From GCA-2748575 sp965222725 (lineage in GTDB: Bacteria; Pseudomonadota; Gammaproteobacteria; Pseudomonadales; Ketobacteraceae), in NCBI GenBank assembly GCA_965222725.1, contig OZ244969.1, positions 4,774,001-4,838,000 on the forward strand: a DNA stretch of 64,000 nucleotides, in the 5' to 3' direction. How positions within the stretch are numbered: position 1 is the first letter of the stretch; every line of letters begins with the position of its first letter. Position numbers and translations under genes: made by a program. The notes beneath the pieces are model-generated. The model made no database searches. It was not told the DNA's origin and saw only the letters and a program-made list of their open reading frames with translations. Positions 9,301 through 16,591 of this stretch are shown here, piece by piece.

Positions 9301-12300
9301 ATGGTGACTGTTTGCCCTGCTGAAATGCCTGATACAGTGTGGCGATTTCCTGCATCAGAATACCCATTGACCAGCCATCACTGATGATATGGTGTTTATT
9401 GGCTAGCAGTACGTAATCCTCGTCCGCCAGTTTCAGCAAACGGGTACGCAGCAAGGGACCATTGGCAAGGTCAAAGGGCTGCGATGCTTCCGCCACCACG
9501 CGGCTGTGTACCTCGGCTTCCTGCTCATCCGCCTTGAGCTGACTGAGGTCTTCAACCGGCAAACGGTAATCCACGGAAGCGGCAATCACCTGTACCGGTT
9601 CGTCATCCACCATGTCAAACCGGGTACGGAATACATCGTGGCGTTCAATAATGGCGTAAAAAACTTTTTCCAGCAGTGCCGGCTGTACATCGCCGGTCAA
9701 ACGCACCGCTGCAGGCATGTTATAGGCGGAATTGCCGGGATCCAGCTGGTCCAGCAGCCACAGCCGTTGTTGCGCAAAGGACAACGGAATTTTTTCGCCC
9801 CGATCCTGCGGCTTCAGAGATGGAATATCACCAATGCGCTGACAGCGGTGAATGGCTTTTGCCAGCCCGGCCACATTGGGGGCCTGAAATAATTCACGAA
9901 CGGAAACATCCACCGCAAACGCACGACGCACTCGGGACAGAATACGGGTTGCCAGCAAAGAGTTGCCGCCAATATCGAACAGGTTGTCCATAACGCCGAT
10001 CTGTTCTGTTTCCAGCACCTGTTGCCAGATCTGTACCAGCTGCCGTTCCACATCGTTCCGGGGTGGCACATGGTTTTGTGTACCACTGGTATCCGGTTCC
10101 GGCAGGGCTTTCCGATCCACTTTGCCGTTAGGTGTCAGCGGCCACTCGGCCAGCACCACCAAAGCGGATGGCACCATATAATCCGGCAGGTGAATGGCCA
10201 GTTCCTCTCGCCAACCGGCCACATCGTTACCCTTATCCGTGACGACATAACCGATCAGCTGTTCGTTCCTGAGCAGCACCAGTCCATCGTTAACACCGGG
10301 CAGCGCTTTCAGTGCGGTTTCAATTTCACCCAGCTCAATCCGCAGGCCGCGCAGTTTGATCTGAAAATCCTTGCGGCCAATGTATTCAATAGTGCCATCC
10401 GGGAGATAACGCACCAGGTCGCCGGTGCGATAAAGTTTGCCTTCACCAAAGGGGTTTTTCTGAAAAGCTTTTTCGGTAAGCTCCGGCTGATTGATATAAC
10501 CCAGGCCCACCGGAACACCAGCTATACAAAGCTCCCCAGCCAGTCCGGGAATAACCTGCTGATTCAGTTCATTCAACACCAGCAGCCGGGCACCCTCAAT
10601 GGGCTGACCAATGGGAATCAATCGTTCACCCAGTGTGAACTGATCCAGTTTGTGATAACAGACCACATCAGTACATTCCGTGGGACCGTAGCTGTTGACC
10701 AGTTGTGCCTGACAGTTTTCACTGGCCAGCCATTGCTCCAGCAATTGCAGTTGAATCGGCTCGCCACCCAGCACCAGATAGCGCAGGCTTTTTAAAGGCT
10801 CGTAACCCGAAAGGGCCGCACTTTGAACCAGAGGGTAAAAAGCACTGGGAGCACAGTTAATCAGGGTAACCTGATGCTGACTGATGGCATCAATAAGAAT
10901 CTGCTCATCGAACAGATCCATTTGCGGAATCACCAGTTTGCCGCCCCGTAAAAGGGAAGCAAACAGATTCTTCTGAGTCAGGTCAAACCCGATCGCACTG
11001 ACCAGCAGCGTGGTGGTGTTTTCATTAAAGGCCAGTTCGTTCAGATACCAGCGTTGCAGATTGGCTTCGCCGTCATGGGTAACCTGCGCGCCTTTGGGTT
11101 TGCCGGTGGAACCGGAGGTATAGATCACGTAAATCTGATCCTGCAGTGCCGGCCGGGTCTCCAGGTTTTCCGTACTTTGGGATTTAACAGGGGAATTGTC
11201 CTGATCAATCACGCACACAGCCGCACCCGTAGGCGGAATGACACTGGCCACTTTCTGCTGGGTGAGAATGACAGGTGCGCCACTGTCTTCCACGATGTAC
11301 TGCAAACGCTCTGCCGGGTAGCCGGCATCCATGGGGATATAGGCACCACCAGCTTTAAGTACGCCCCACACTGCGGCAATAAAATCAGCGGAGCGGTCAA
11401 AGCACAAGCCTACCCGCTGATTCGCGCCAACACCCTGAGACTTTAACCAGTGGGCAATCTGGTTTGAATGTTCGTTTAACGCCCGATAGGTGATAGCGGT
11501 ATTCCCTTCAACCAGAGCAACCCGATCCGGTGTTTCGTGCACCTGCTGATAGAACCAGTCAACAATGGTGCCATCCGGCAATGGATTTTGTTCTTCCACC
11601 TGCGACCAGTGATGCAGGCGCCCCTGTTCCCCGGCTGAAAGGTAAGCCAGTTCACCGGTAATCGCCGCTTCACCGCTGACAATCTGCTCACTGATATGTT
11701 GCAGGCGCGGCAGAAACTGGCAATCTTCAAACACACGGGGGTCGTATCGCAATTCCAGTTCAATGGTGTCACCGGCATCGCGCACAATAAACTGCACACC
11801 ATGATCAACCCTTGGCGCCGACATATAAGGCACAACCGGTGCACCTTCCACTGATTCACGGGTGGTAAAATTATAAAAGTTGAACATGAACAACGCTGGC
11901 CCCAGGCTGGCCAGGGCCCGTTGATCACTGATGGATATCACCCGTTTGTCTTTAATCAGCTGATCAAAATCACGGGCCTGATCAAACCACCGGGTAACCG
12001 GCGTTTCGGCATTAAAACAGGACTGGTTGAATATCACCGGATGTTGCTGATAAAAACAGCCAATCGACTGCGCACCCACCTGCCGGCGATTGCCGTAAAA
12101 ATCAAAAATGGAAAAACTGTCTTCCGCGCGGCAATAGTTAAATAGCATCATGCCGTATAGCGTACGGAAGTAAGCGGGTACGGATAAACCCTGCTGCCGG
12201 ATAAACTCCCGAGTGCTATTTACAGTGGCAGAATCCAGTGTCAGACGCACAATGCAATTGTCCGTTGTTCTGGCCGGATCATCAGCCTGATAGAAACCGG

Positions 12301-14521
12301 GGCGTGGCTTGCTGAAGTTCAGCGCTTCCGTTTCTTTCAGTCTGCCTTTCCAGAAATCATAAATGGCTTCGGTGTTACCATGAACCTTTTCCCACTGATA
12401 ATAGGTCTGATAGTCCCTGTCAGTTTCCAGATTAACCGGTTGCCCCTGCTTTAAGGCTGCATAGGCATTCAATACCTTGCTCATCTGGGCAAAAGTGGCT
12501 GCACCATCCAGCACCATATGGTGGCACCCCAGAATCAGCACGCCATGGCTATCCGATTTTTCCACCCAATGATAGTGCACCAGATCTTCATTAAAAATAT
12601 CGAAGGGACGATGCATTAAACCGTCAATCGCCAGATGCTGGTCGGTCGCCGACAGCCCTTTCACGGAATGGTGCTGCAACTGAATTTTTCCCGATCCGGG
12701 GATCGTAAAATAGGCTTCGTCTGCCGCGGGAATATCGCAGCGTTTTACCCGGGCACGCAGCATGGGTGTGGCATCAGACACCGCTTGAATCGCTTTTTCC
12801 AGACATTCCGTATCGACCGATCCGGGAAGCTCGGCATAAATACCATAGGCATTCTGTTTGGTTTCCGGGTGAGCCAGCTGATCAATCAGCATCACCTGCT
12901 GGTTAGCATTCAGGGGTGCCAGTTCATATTCCTCAGCATTCAGCCCCATATGCTCCAGCAAAAAGCTGTCATCAAACAGGCGAATGTCGGTAACCACCTG
13001 ATCGGTATTATCAATTAGCGCGCCAATCAAAAACTGGTATTGATCCATCAGATTGGCAATGGTGGTTTCATTAAACAGCTGCGTATTGTATTCCAGTCCG
13101 CCCTGATAACCCTTATCGGTTTTCATGACCCCCAGGGTAAGGTCCATACGGGCAGAAACGTTTTCCCCACTGATGGGTTCTATCTCCAGCGGCCCTGCGC
13201 CAAAGGCAGCATTACTGCCCCCACCGCCTTCCTGTACCAGCAACTGAAAAGCCGCCTGAGCCAGCGGCGGATAACCGGGCTGGCGCTCCACATCCATGGA
13301 TTCCAGCAGGATATCGATAGGCACTTCCTGATGGTTAAAACCACCCAGCACCATCTCTTTCACACGTTGGTAAAAAGCTTTTACCGTGGGGCGGCCGGAC
13401 AAGGGTAAACGGAACAATAACAGGTTAACAAAGAAGCCGATCAGCTCCTGGGTTTCGGCACGATCCCGGCCGGCAACCGGTGCGCCCACTACCACATCAT
13501 TACTGCCGGCATAACGCCCCAGCAACAATTGCCAGGCACCCAGGGTTAACATAAACGGGGTAATATCCTGCTCGCGGCAAAAAGCATCCATGCGCTTCGA
13601 CAGGGAATCGGGGAAATGGAATCTGTAGGTTGCCCCGTCGCTTTTCAGCAACTCGGGGCGGGGATAATCCGTGGGGATATCCAGTACCGGCGGTGCACCT
13701 TTGAGTTGTTTTTCCCAGTAACCAAGGTCTTCCTTAAACGCCTCATCGTCCAGGTACTGACGCTGCCATATGGCATAATCCGCGTATTGTATGGGCAAAG
13801 GTTCCAGCGCCGCTTTGGTGCCGGTGGCAGCCGCCATGTAAAACGCCGCCATTTCTTTTACCAGCACCTCCATGGACCAGGCATCAGAAATAATATGGTG
13901 CATGCAGGCAATCAGGGCGTATTCGTTTTGCCCCTCACCCTGTTTGAGAATCGCCAGGCGCGCTCTGAACAGGGGCCCTTGTTCCAGATCAAAAGGCGTT
14001 CGCCCTTCCTGATTCACCAGTTCCTGCAAGCGGGATTCCCGCTCTGCTTCTGTGAGCGTGCTCAAATCATCCAGTGGCAATTGCCATTGGGTAAAAGGCG
14101 CAATAACCTGCACCGGCTGGCCTTCGTCGTCAGCAAAAGTCGTGCGCAGGGATTCATGGCGTTCGACCAAAGCCGCAAAGGCTTTCTCCAGCAACCCGGG
14201 ATTGATATCCCCCTTGATACGGAATGCCGCCGGAACGTTATAGGTGGTATCACCCGGATTAATCTGATCCAGCAACCATAAACGCTGCTGACTGTAAGAC
14301 ACGGGAATTTGGCCTTCCCGCTTTGCCGGTTCAATGCCTTTCTTTTTGAGTTTCTGGGCCTGCTTGAGAAATTCGATGATCTGGGGCTTGGCCGCTACGA
14401 TCTGATCGCGGATTTCCGCGGTAAAAGCGCCCTCAGGGGCGCTGAAGCGAAGGTTTTCGCCTTCCAGCCATAAACGAATATCTTTCTTTGCTAGCGAGGA
14501 CAATAACTCAACTACTGACAT
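3344..14521 (-). CDS. NRPS, three modules: TubC-C-C'-A-PCP-C-A-PCP-C-A-PCP (terminal protein in this locus)
   Basis: A 3725-residue synthetase, probably adding the last three residues. Approximate layout in residues: TubC-type docking domain 1-60 (IRLWLEGENLRFSAPEGA); C 70-500 with HHIISDA at 210 (the usual HHxxxDG has Ala for Gly); second condensation-like domain C' 530-970 with HHMVLDG at 667; A 985-1480; PCP 1519 (GGNSLLATR, Asn where His is usual); C 1575-2010 (HHIISDG at 1710); A 2045-2540; PCP 2574 (GGHSLL); C 2635-3080 (HHIISDG at 2772); A 3120-3630; PCP 3659; acidic tail ending EEFEI. The first two A pockets read DLKNVGSDVK and DLKNFGSDIK. The third is different (AHDPLLRDIF, code about DPRHVGFQAK) and resembles alpha-aminoadipate reductases. 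There is no thioesterase or reductase domain. The ATG at 14521 is preferred because the docking domain starts there; an in-frame TTG at 14659 adds 46 non-conserved residues. Confidence 0.95.
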   Translation of the reverse strand: MSVVELLSSLAKKDIRLWLEGENLRFSAPEGAFTAEIRDQIVAAKPQIIEFLKQAQKLKKKGIEPAKREGQIPVSYSQQRLWLLDQINPGDTTYNVPAAFRIKGDINPGLLEKAFAALVERHESLRTTFADDEGQPVQVIAPFTQWQLPLDDLSTLTEAERESRLQELVNQEGRTPFDLEQGPLFRARLAILKQGEGQNEYALIACMHHIISDAWSMEVLVKEMAAFYMAAATGTKAALEPLPIQYADYAIWQRQYLDDEAFKEDLGYWEKQLKGAPPVLDIPTDYPRPELLKSDGATYRFHFPDSLSKRMDAFCREQDITPFMLTLGAWQLLLGRYAGSNDVVVGAPVAGRDRAETQELIGFFVNLLLFRLPLSGRPTVKAFYQRVKEMVLGGFNHQEVPIDILLESMDVERQPGYPPLAQAAFQLLVQEGGGGSNAAFGAGPLEIEPISGENVSARMDLTLGVMKTDKGYQGGLEYNTQLFNETTIANLMDQYQFLIGALIDNTDQVVTDIRLFDDSFLLEHMGLNAEEYELAPLNANQQVMLIDQLAHPETKQNAYGIYAELPGSVDTECLEKAIQAVSDATPMLRARVKRCDIPAADEAYFTIPGSGKIQLQHHSVKGLSATDQHLAIDGLMHRPFDIFNEDLVHYHWVEKSDSHGVLILGCHHMVLDGAATFAQMSKVLNAYAALKQGQPVNLETDRDYQTYYQWEKVHGNTEAIYDFWKGRLKETEALNFSKPRPGFYQADDPARTTDNCIVRLTLDSATVNSTREFIRQQGLSVPAYFRTLYGMMLFNYCRAEDSFSIFDFYGNRRQVGAQSIGCFYQQHPVIFNQSCFNAETPVTRWFDQARDFDQLIKDKRVISISDQRALASLGPALFMFNFYNFTTRESVEGAPVVPYMSAPRVDHGVQFIVRDAGDTIELELRYDPRVFEDCQFLPRLQHISEQIVSGEAAITGELAYLSAGEQGRLHHWSQVEEQNPLPDGTIVDWFYQQVHETPDRVALVEGNTAITYRALNEHSNQIAHWLKSQGVGANQRVGLCFDRSADFIAAVWGVLKAGGAYIPMDAGYPAERLQYIVEDSGAPVILTQQKVASVIPPTGAAVCVIDQDNSPVKSQSTENLETRPALQDQIYVIYTSGSTGKPKGAQVTHDGEANLQRWYLNELAFNENTTTLLVSAIGFDLTQKNLFASLLRGGKLVIPQMDLFDEQILIDAISQHQVTLINCAPSAFYPLVQSAALSGYEPLKSLRYLVLGGEPIQLQLLEQWLASENCQAQLVNSYGPTECTDVVCYHKLDQFTLGERLIPIGQPIEGARLLVLNELNQQVIPGLAGELCIAGVPVGLGYINQPELTEKAFQKNPFGEGKLYRTGDLVRYLPDGTIEYIGRKDFQIKLRGLRIELGEIETALKALPGVNDGLVLLRNEQLIGYVVTDKGNDVAGWREELAIHLPDYMVPSALVVLAEWPLTPNGKVDRKALPEPDTSGTQNHVPPRNDVERQLVQIWQQVLETEQIGVMDNLFDIGGNSLLATRILSRVRRAFAVDVSVRELFQAPNVAGLAKAIHRCQRIGDIPSLKPQDRGEKIPLSFAQQRLWLLDQLDPGNSAYNMPAAVRLTGDVQPALLEKVFYAIIERHDVFRTRFDMVDDEPVQVIAASVDYRLPVEDLSQLKADEQEAEVHSRVVAEASQPFDLANGPLLRTRLLKLADEDYVLLANKHHIISDGWSMGILMQEIATLYQAFQQGKQSPLPELPIQYADFAIWQRGWLQGEVLQKQIDYWKEKLADVPVLELATDYARPTKPDQRGALVEFTLSEKLTRQLEALSQQNSSTTYMTLLAAFQTLLYRYTNQQDIVVGSPIANRNWSELEPIIGFFVNTLAFRNQLNPNGSFQDLIYQVEQTALEAFDHQDIPFERLVDELGVERSLTHTPVFQVLFTFQNIGESRELSLPGLTLSPVEAEANDAKFDLSLNMGLNPEGRLAGVFAYRVALYREETIQHLIQHFQTLLQSIVDHPDMPLAQLPMLSEAEIQQQLVDWNQTATEYNRNTTLQQLMEQQCEKTPDAIAVRCGESSLTYRQLNQEASAIAGELIAQGVKPGDRVGLCFDRHLQLMSAIFGVLKAGGTYVPLDASYPEGRIRYIVEDAGIRLVVSRQELIAQFPQGEWQCLPVEQCLEKANGILASVAPDPARMLYMIYTSGSTGRPKGTGAFQYSEVNLQQWYCRDYHLDEQDNVMLMSALGFDLTQKNLFGPLIQGATLTIPDFQEFDPQLLLDTIHKHEVTWINCAPSAFYPLVDEPNEWHKLESLKHLFLGGEPINLARLKPWLNFSGCKLINSYGPTECTDIAAVHTVDLQEDLHHPVLPIGRPIDNVRLYILGDHNELMPVGGAAELCIGGDSVGPGYPNNQELTEQVFIRNPFTQEADTLYRTGDLVRYRPDGAIEYLGRRDHQIKLRGFRIEVEEIKAVINEFAGVTDSLVAVEKTAAGEMLFAWVVSSHQNDDAWQDSLKRHAANLLPSHMLPGAWFILDSFPLTPNGKVDRKALPKDVSLDQSAREPETETEITVAKVWQAILGVEAVGADQDFFQLGGHSLLATQVVSRLKKHYGVDIPLRRLFESPTVETIARVIDELLAQGDQSQVPPLEKLSRNERLPLSFVQQQLWLLDQLDPGTAAYNMPVLLELTGELDVELLNRSLTEVVRRHETLRSNFVVQQDEPVVIIRDAADWKINVVDLSDKPATEQQTAIQAYIDKETDTGFDLTKDSLLRTTLLRCHKEGQPQRWVFVGVMHHIISDGWSMDVLVQELAASYIALKAGQQPQLPELDYQYVDYAAWQRRWLQGGELEKQIAYWRKELDNEFAVLDLPTDYPRPAVQTIHGASATAILDSKSVAALTGVAKQEGATLFMAMLAAFDLLLHRYSGQQGINIGIPIAGRIREEVEPMIGMFINTAVISTDFSALNTYRDLLLQVKEKSLGAFSHQALPFEKIVEELRPKRDLSRTPYFQVFFNLLNLPESGQDISGLSIKPIFGKDDESGEGHEAHAKFDLNLYAKETPEGLQLNLVYNTDLFAAESASNLLNQFVQLLHQVGQTPEKELLAFRLSATESDVCPDPVAALPVKNWPHPLETFAGNVQAHGNNLAVKDTGVALTYEELDQASSHLASRLVEQGIKPGDTVAIYAQRNAATVVSLLAVLKAGAVFTLYDVAYPFERLKHYQAINGARVLIDTSSQPGALDAFNEFVNESGLSVLHCDLAQLNGPSSFTPTLSACDARAYIAYTSGTTGEPKAISGSLAPIAHFVDWYQQAYSLSASDRFSMLSGLAHDPLLRDIFTPLILGGSVHIPDAAWYADPHELTSWLVNEDISVMHLTPAMAQLITGVADWKGEEPVPEHYQLKRLRYAVFGGDRLTANAVNSIKAYAGHAQCINFYGATETPQAMAAHPVADMSDAHPNQWVAVGKGIDASQLLILNEAGQLAEVGEVGEIVIRSPYLSEGYLNPVEDSPFRANPLSDAESDTCYFTGDKGRYLADGSVHFLGRLDQQIKIRGYRVEPMEIQHELNHYAGIKTSVVLDGVDQRGDTCLHAYMVLDAGIDDIDREDLRRTLARSLPDYMVPTTFTLIETIPLTPNGKLHRAGLPEPDTQISQQAYVAPETEVEKEIADIWQTILKIEQIGVNDDFFALGGHSLLATQIVSRVREKYNVEFPLRALFQSSTVKGMADYIETTLWARGDMAAENDDLDDDDMEEFEI

Positions 14522-14592
14522 AGGGAACCTGTGAGATACATTGTGTGTACTTTTTGCTGGAGCGGGAGCCAGCCTGTTTTTTATTTTTTGCG

Positions 14593-14622
14593 CTTGTTCA
14601 CCGGATACTTGTTCGCCGGATA
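14593..14622. repeat. 15-bp tandem duplication in the leader of the terminal NRPS gene
   Basis: CTTGTTCACCGGATA (14593-14607) is followed directly by CTTGTTCGCCGGATA (14608-14622), two 15-bp units with one mismatch. It lies about 70-100 bases upstream of the chosen ATG of the NRPS gene. It is probably a slippage product; no function is known. Confidence 0.6.
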
Positions 14623-14647
14623 TGAGGAGCGGCGCATTATTGTTATC

Positions 14648-14675
14648 AGGGTAAATCAACGCCGCATTTTACCCT
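14648..14675. promoter_or_regulatory. Hairpin between diguanylate cyclase and terminal NRPS gene
   Basis: AGGGTAAA (14648-14655) and TTTACCCT (14668-14675) pair perfectly over 8 bp with a 12-nt loop, in the 225-bp gap between the diguanylate cyclase stop and the NRPS ATG. No T-run follows, so it may be a weak terminator, an mRNA stability element or an operator. It leaves open whether the terminal NRPS gene has its own promoter. Confidence 0.4.
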
Positions 14676-14746
14676 AAATGACTAATTTTACGTAGTTTCA
14701 GGTGGATTTTTCCCCGGAATTTTGCAGGCCGGGGTGCCAGGATTCC

Positions 14747-16528
14747 TTAACTGCGGTTTCCGGGCCTGGGATGGTGGAATTGGTGAATATTGCTGGTGGG
14801 TTTGCGAAATTTGCAGCGGTTACGGCCTTCGCTTTTAGCCTGATAAAGGGCTTCATCGGCCTGCTCCAGCACCGCCAGCAAATCCTGCTGGAAATGCAGC
14901 TCGCTGGTGCCGCCAATGGAAATGGTCAGATGCTGCCAGGGACTGGAACTGTGGGGAATCCCCTGCTCCGCCACCTTTTCCACCATGCGCCGGGCCAGGT
15001 GTTCTGCCCCGGCAGCATCTGTATCCGGAAGCATCACCACGAATTCCTCCCCGCCGTAGCGATACACGGAATCCGCCGGTCTGGCCAGGCAATCCGCCAG
15101 TAAATTTGCCACCATCCGCAAGGCCGCATCCCCTTTACGATGACCATAACTGTCGTTGTAGTTTTTGAAATAATCCACGTCCACCATCAACACCGACATA
15201 GGAGACTTTTCCCGTTGGGAGCGGCGGAATTCCAGCCGGTATTGATGGTCAAATGCGCGCCGGTTGGGAATGTTCGTCAGGCCGTCAATCAGCGCCAGAC
15301 GATAGTTTTCATGGGCCATGGCTTCTGCCCGCAGTTTTTCTGCCCGCAGGGAGTTGATATGGGCTACCAGACTGAATGACAACAGTACCGTATTGAACAG
15401 CACACCCACCTTGAGACTGTGTACAAATACCGGATGTGACGGCAAAGCGCCCAATTGATGCAACGCAAAGAACATGGCGCCCACAAGCCCGGCAGACCAG
15501 GCAATCAAAAACAGCCTGGCGCCTTGTATATTTTCCCGAATACCAAATACACCAGCCACAATCACCAGCCCAATGGTTAGCAGTGGCATTAATGAAATCA
15601 AATGGATCAAAGTGCGCAACGGCAGGAAGAAACCGGCCAAAGCAATACCAACACACACACGGGACAGCCAGGTAAACCCCAGCGATAGCCGGGGCAAATA
15701 AACCGCAAGCTTCAGCACTTCACGGGTAAAAAGACTGACACTGGCCAGAATCAGGCCAACCGTAATGGGCTGGATATGTTCGTTCACCCACTGGCCGTTT
15801 TCACGCCACACCATCTCGTAGCCATAGCCACTCATAGCCAGCAGGTATAAGAGTATAAAAAACAGGGTGCTGACGTAATAAAAGTAACTGGCTTCGCGGG
15901 TAAAGAAATAAACAAACAGATTGTAAATACACATGATGACCAGTGCGCCAAAGAACAAACCGTACACCAGTGTGCTCTTCAACATGTGATCCATAATGTG
16001 CTGACCGTTGACCACGGACACCGGTACAACAAGAGAACCTTCGGTCTGCAGTCGCAATAACAGATAATCTGCGTCATCCGGAATCGGGAGAAAAAATACG
16101 CGATAATCTACCGGACGCGTTTCATAGGGCCGCATATCGCCGGTTTGGTAGGCAGGCCGCCAGTCGCCGTCAGCGGTTTTGAAATAGGCATCGAGATAAT
16201 CCAGCAGCGGGTAATCGTATTCAAAAAAACGCTGTCCGGTGTCAATGGGAATGTCCTGTAATGGCACTAGCAACCAATGGGTGCGGTGCTCATAACCCAG
16301 GTTTTCAGTCAGGTGATCTAATGGCTGGAACCCGTATCTTTCCGTTAACAGCCGGATATCCGTTTCCAGATAGGGCTTTGCGTCTCCGGTGCCATCAATA
16401 AAATAGGATGCGCGATCCCATACGGATACTGACAATGGCGCCGTATCCGTATGGACAATATCATCAGCTATTTGCGCAGCAGCGTTGCCGCTGAGCAGAA
16501 AAAACAGGGCAAAAAGCAGGGATCGCAC
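14747..16528 (-). CDS. 7TM-DISM receptor diguanylate cyclase (GGDEF)
   Basis: A 593-residue inner-membrane sensor that makes cyclic di-GMP. It has a signal peptide (ending NAAAQ), a periplasmic beta-rich domain of about 150 residues typical of 7TMR-DISM extracellular domains (EYDYPLLDYLDAYF, YRVFFLPIPDDADYLLLRLQTEGS), seven hydrophobic segments at about residues 175-395, and a cytoplasmic GGDEF domain. The active site reads GGEEF near residue 492, with an RxxD product-inhibition site (RPAD) five residues upstream. DGLTNIPNRRAF and MVDVDYFKNYND are the standard GGDEF-domain motifs, so the enzyme looks intact. It lies between two NRPS-operon genes on the same strand, 63 bases after the GT-C gene, which suggests co-expression with the peptide locus. 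DISM domains are thought to bind small extracellular ligands; the ligand here is unknown. Confidence 0.92.
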   Translation of the reverse strand: MRSLLFALFFLLSGNAAAQIADDIVHTDTAPLSVSVWDRASYFIDGTGDAKPYLETDIRLLTERYGFQPLDHLTENLGYEHRTHWLLVPLQDIPIDTGQRFFEYDYPLLDYLDAYFKTADGDWRPAYQTGDMRPYETRPVDYRVFFLPIPDDADYLLLRLQTEGSLVVPVSVVNGQHIMDHMLKSTLVYGLFFGALVIMCIYNLFVYFFTREASYFYYVSTLFFILLYLLAMSGYGYEMVWRENGQWVNEHIQPITVGLILASVSLFTREVLKLAVYLPRLSLGFTWLSRVCVGIALAGFFLPLRTLIHLISLMPLLTIGLVIVAGVFGIRENIQGARLFLIAWSAGLVGAMFFALHQLGALPSHPVFVHSLKVGVLFNTVLLSFSLVAHINSLRAEKLRAEAMAHENYRLALIDGLTNIPNRRAFDHQYRLEFRRSQREKSPMSVLMVDVDYFKNYNDSYGHRKGDAALRMVANLLADCLARPADSVYRYGGEEFVVMLPDTDAAGAEHLARRMVEKVAEQGIPHSSSPWQHLTISIGGTSELHFQQDLLAVLEQADEALYQAKSEGRNRCKFRKPTSNIHQFHHPRPGNRS

Positions 16529-16591
16529 GATTTGTTTCCCGAAAATGGTCCCTACAAAGATAGCACAAGGCCCGATTTTCGCGATCCTTGT

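Noticed and set aside
11600..12960. C' domains as siderophore beta-hydroxyaspartate interface domains
   Set aside because: The A domains behind them lack the Asp code (DLTKVGHIGK) and no beta-hydroxylase, siderophore receptor or iron-regulated gene is in the window. The similarity of layout is kept only as one option.
14522..14659. Upstream TTG extension of the terminal NRPS by 46 residues
   Set aside because: The extra residues are low-complexity and not part of a docking domain, whereas the ATG at 14521 begins exactly at the TubC-type domain.
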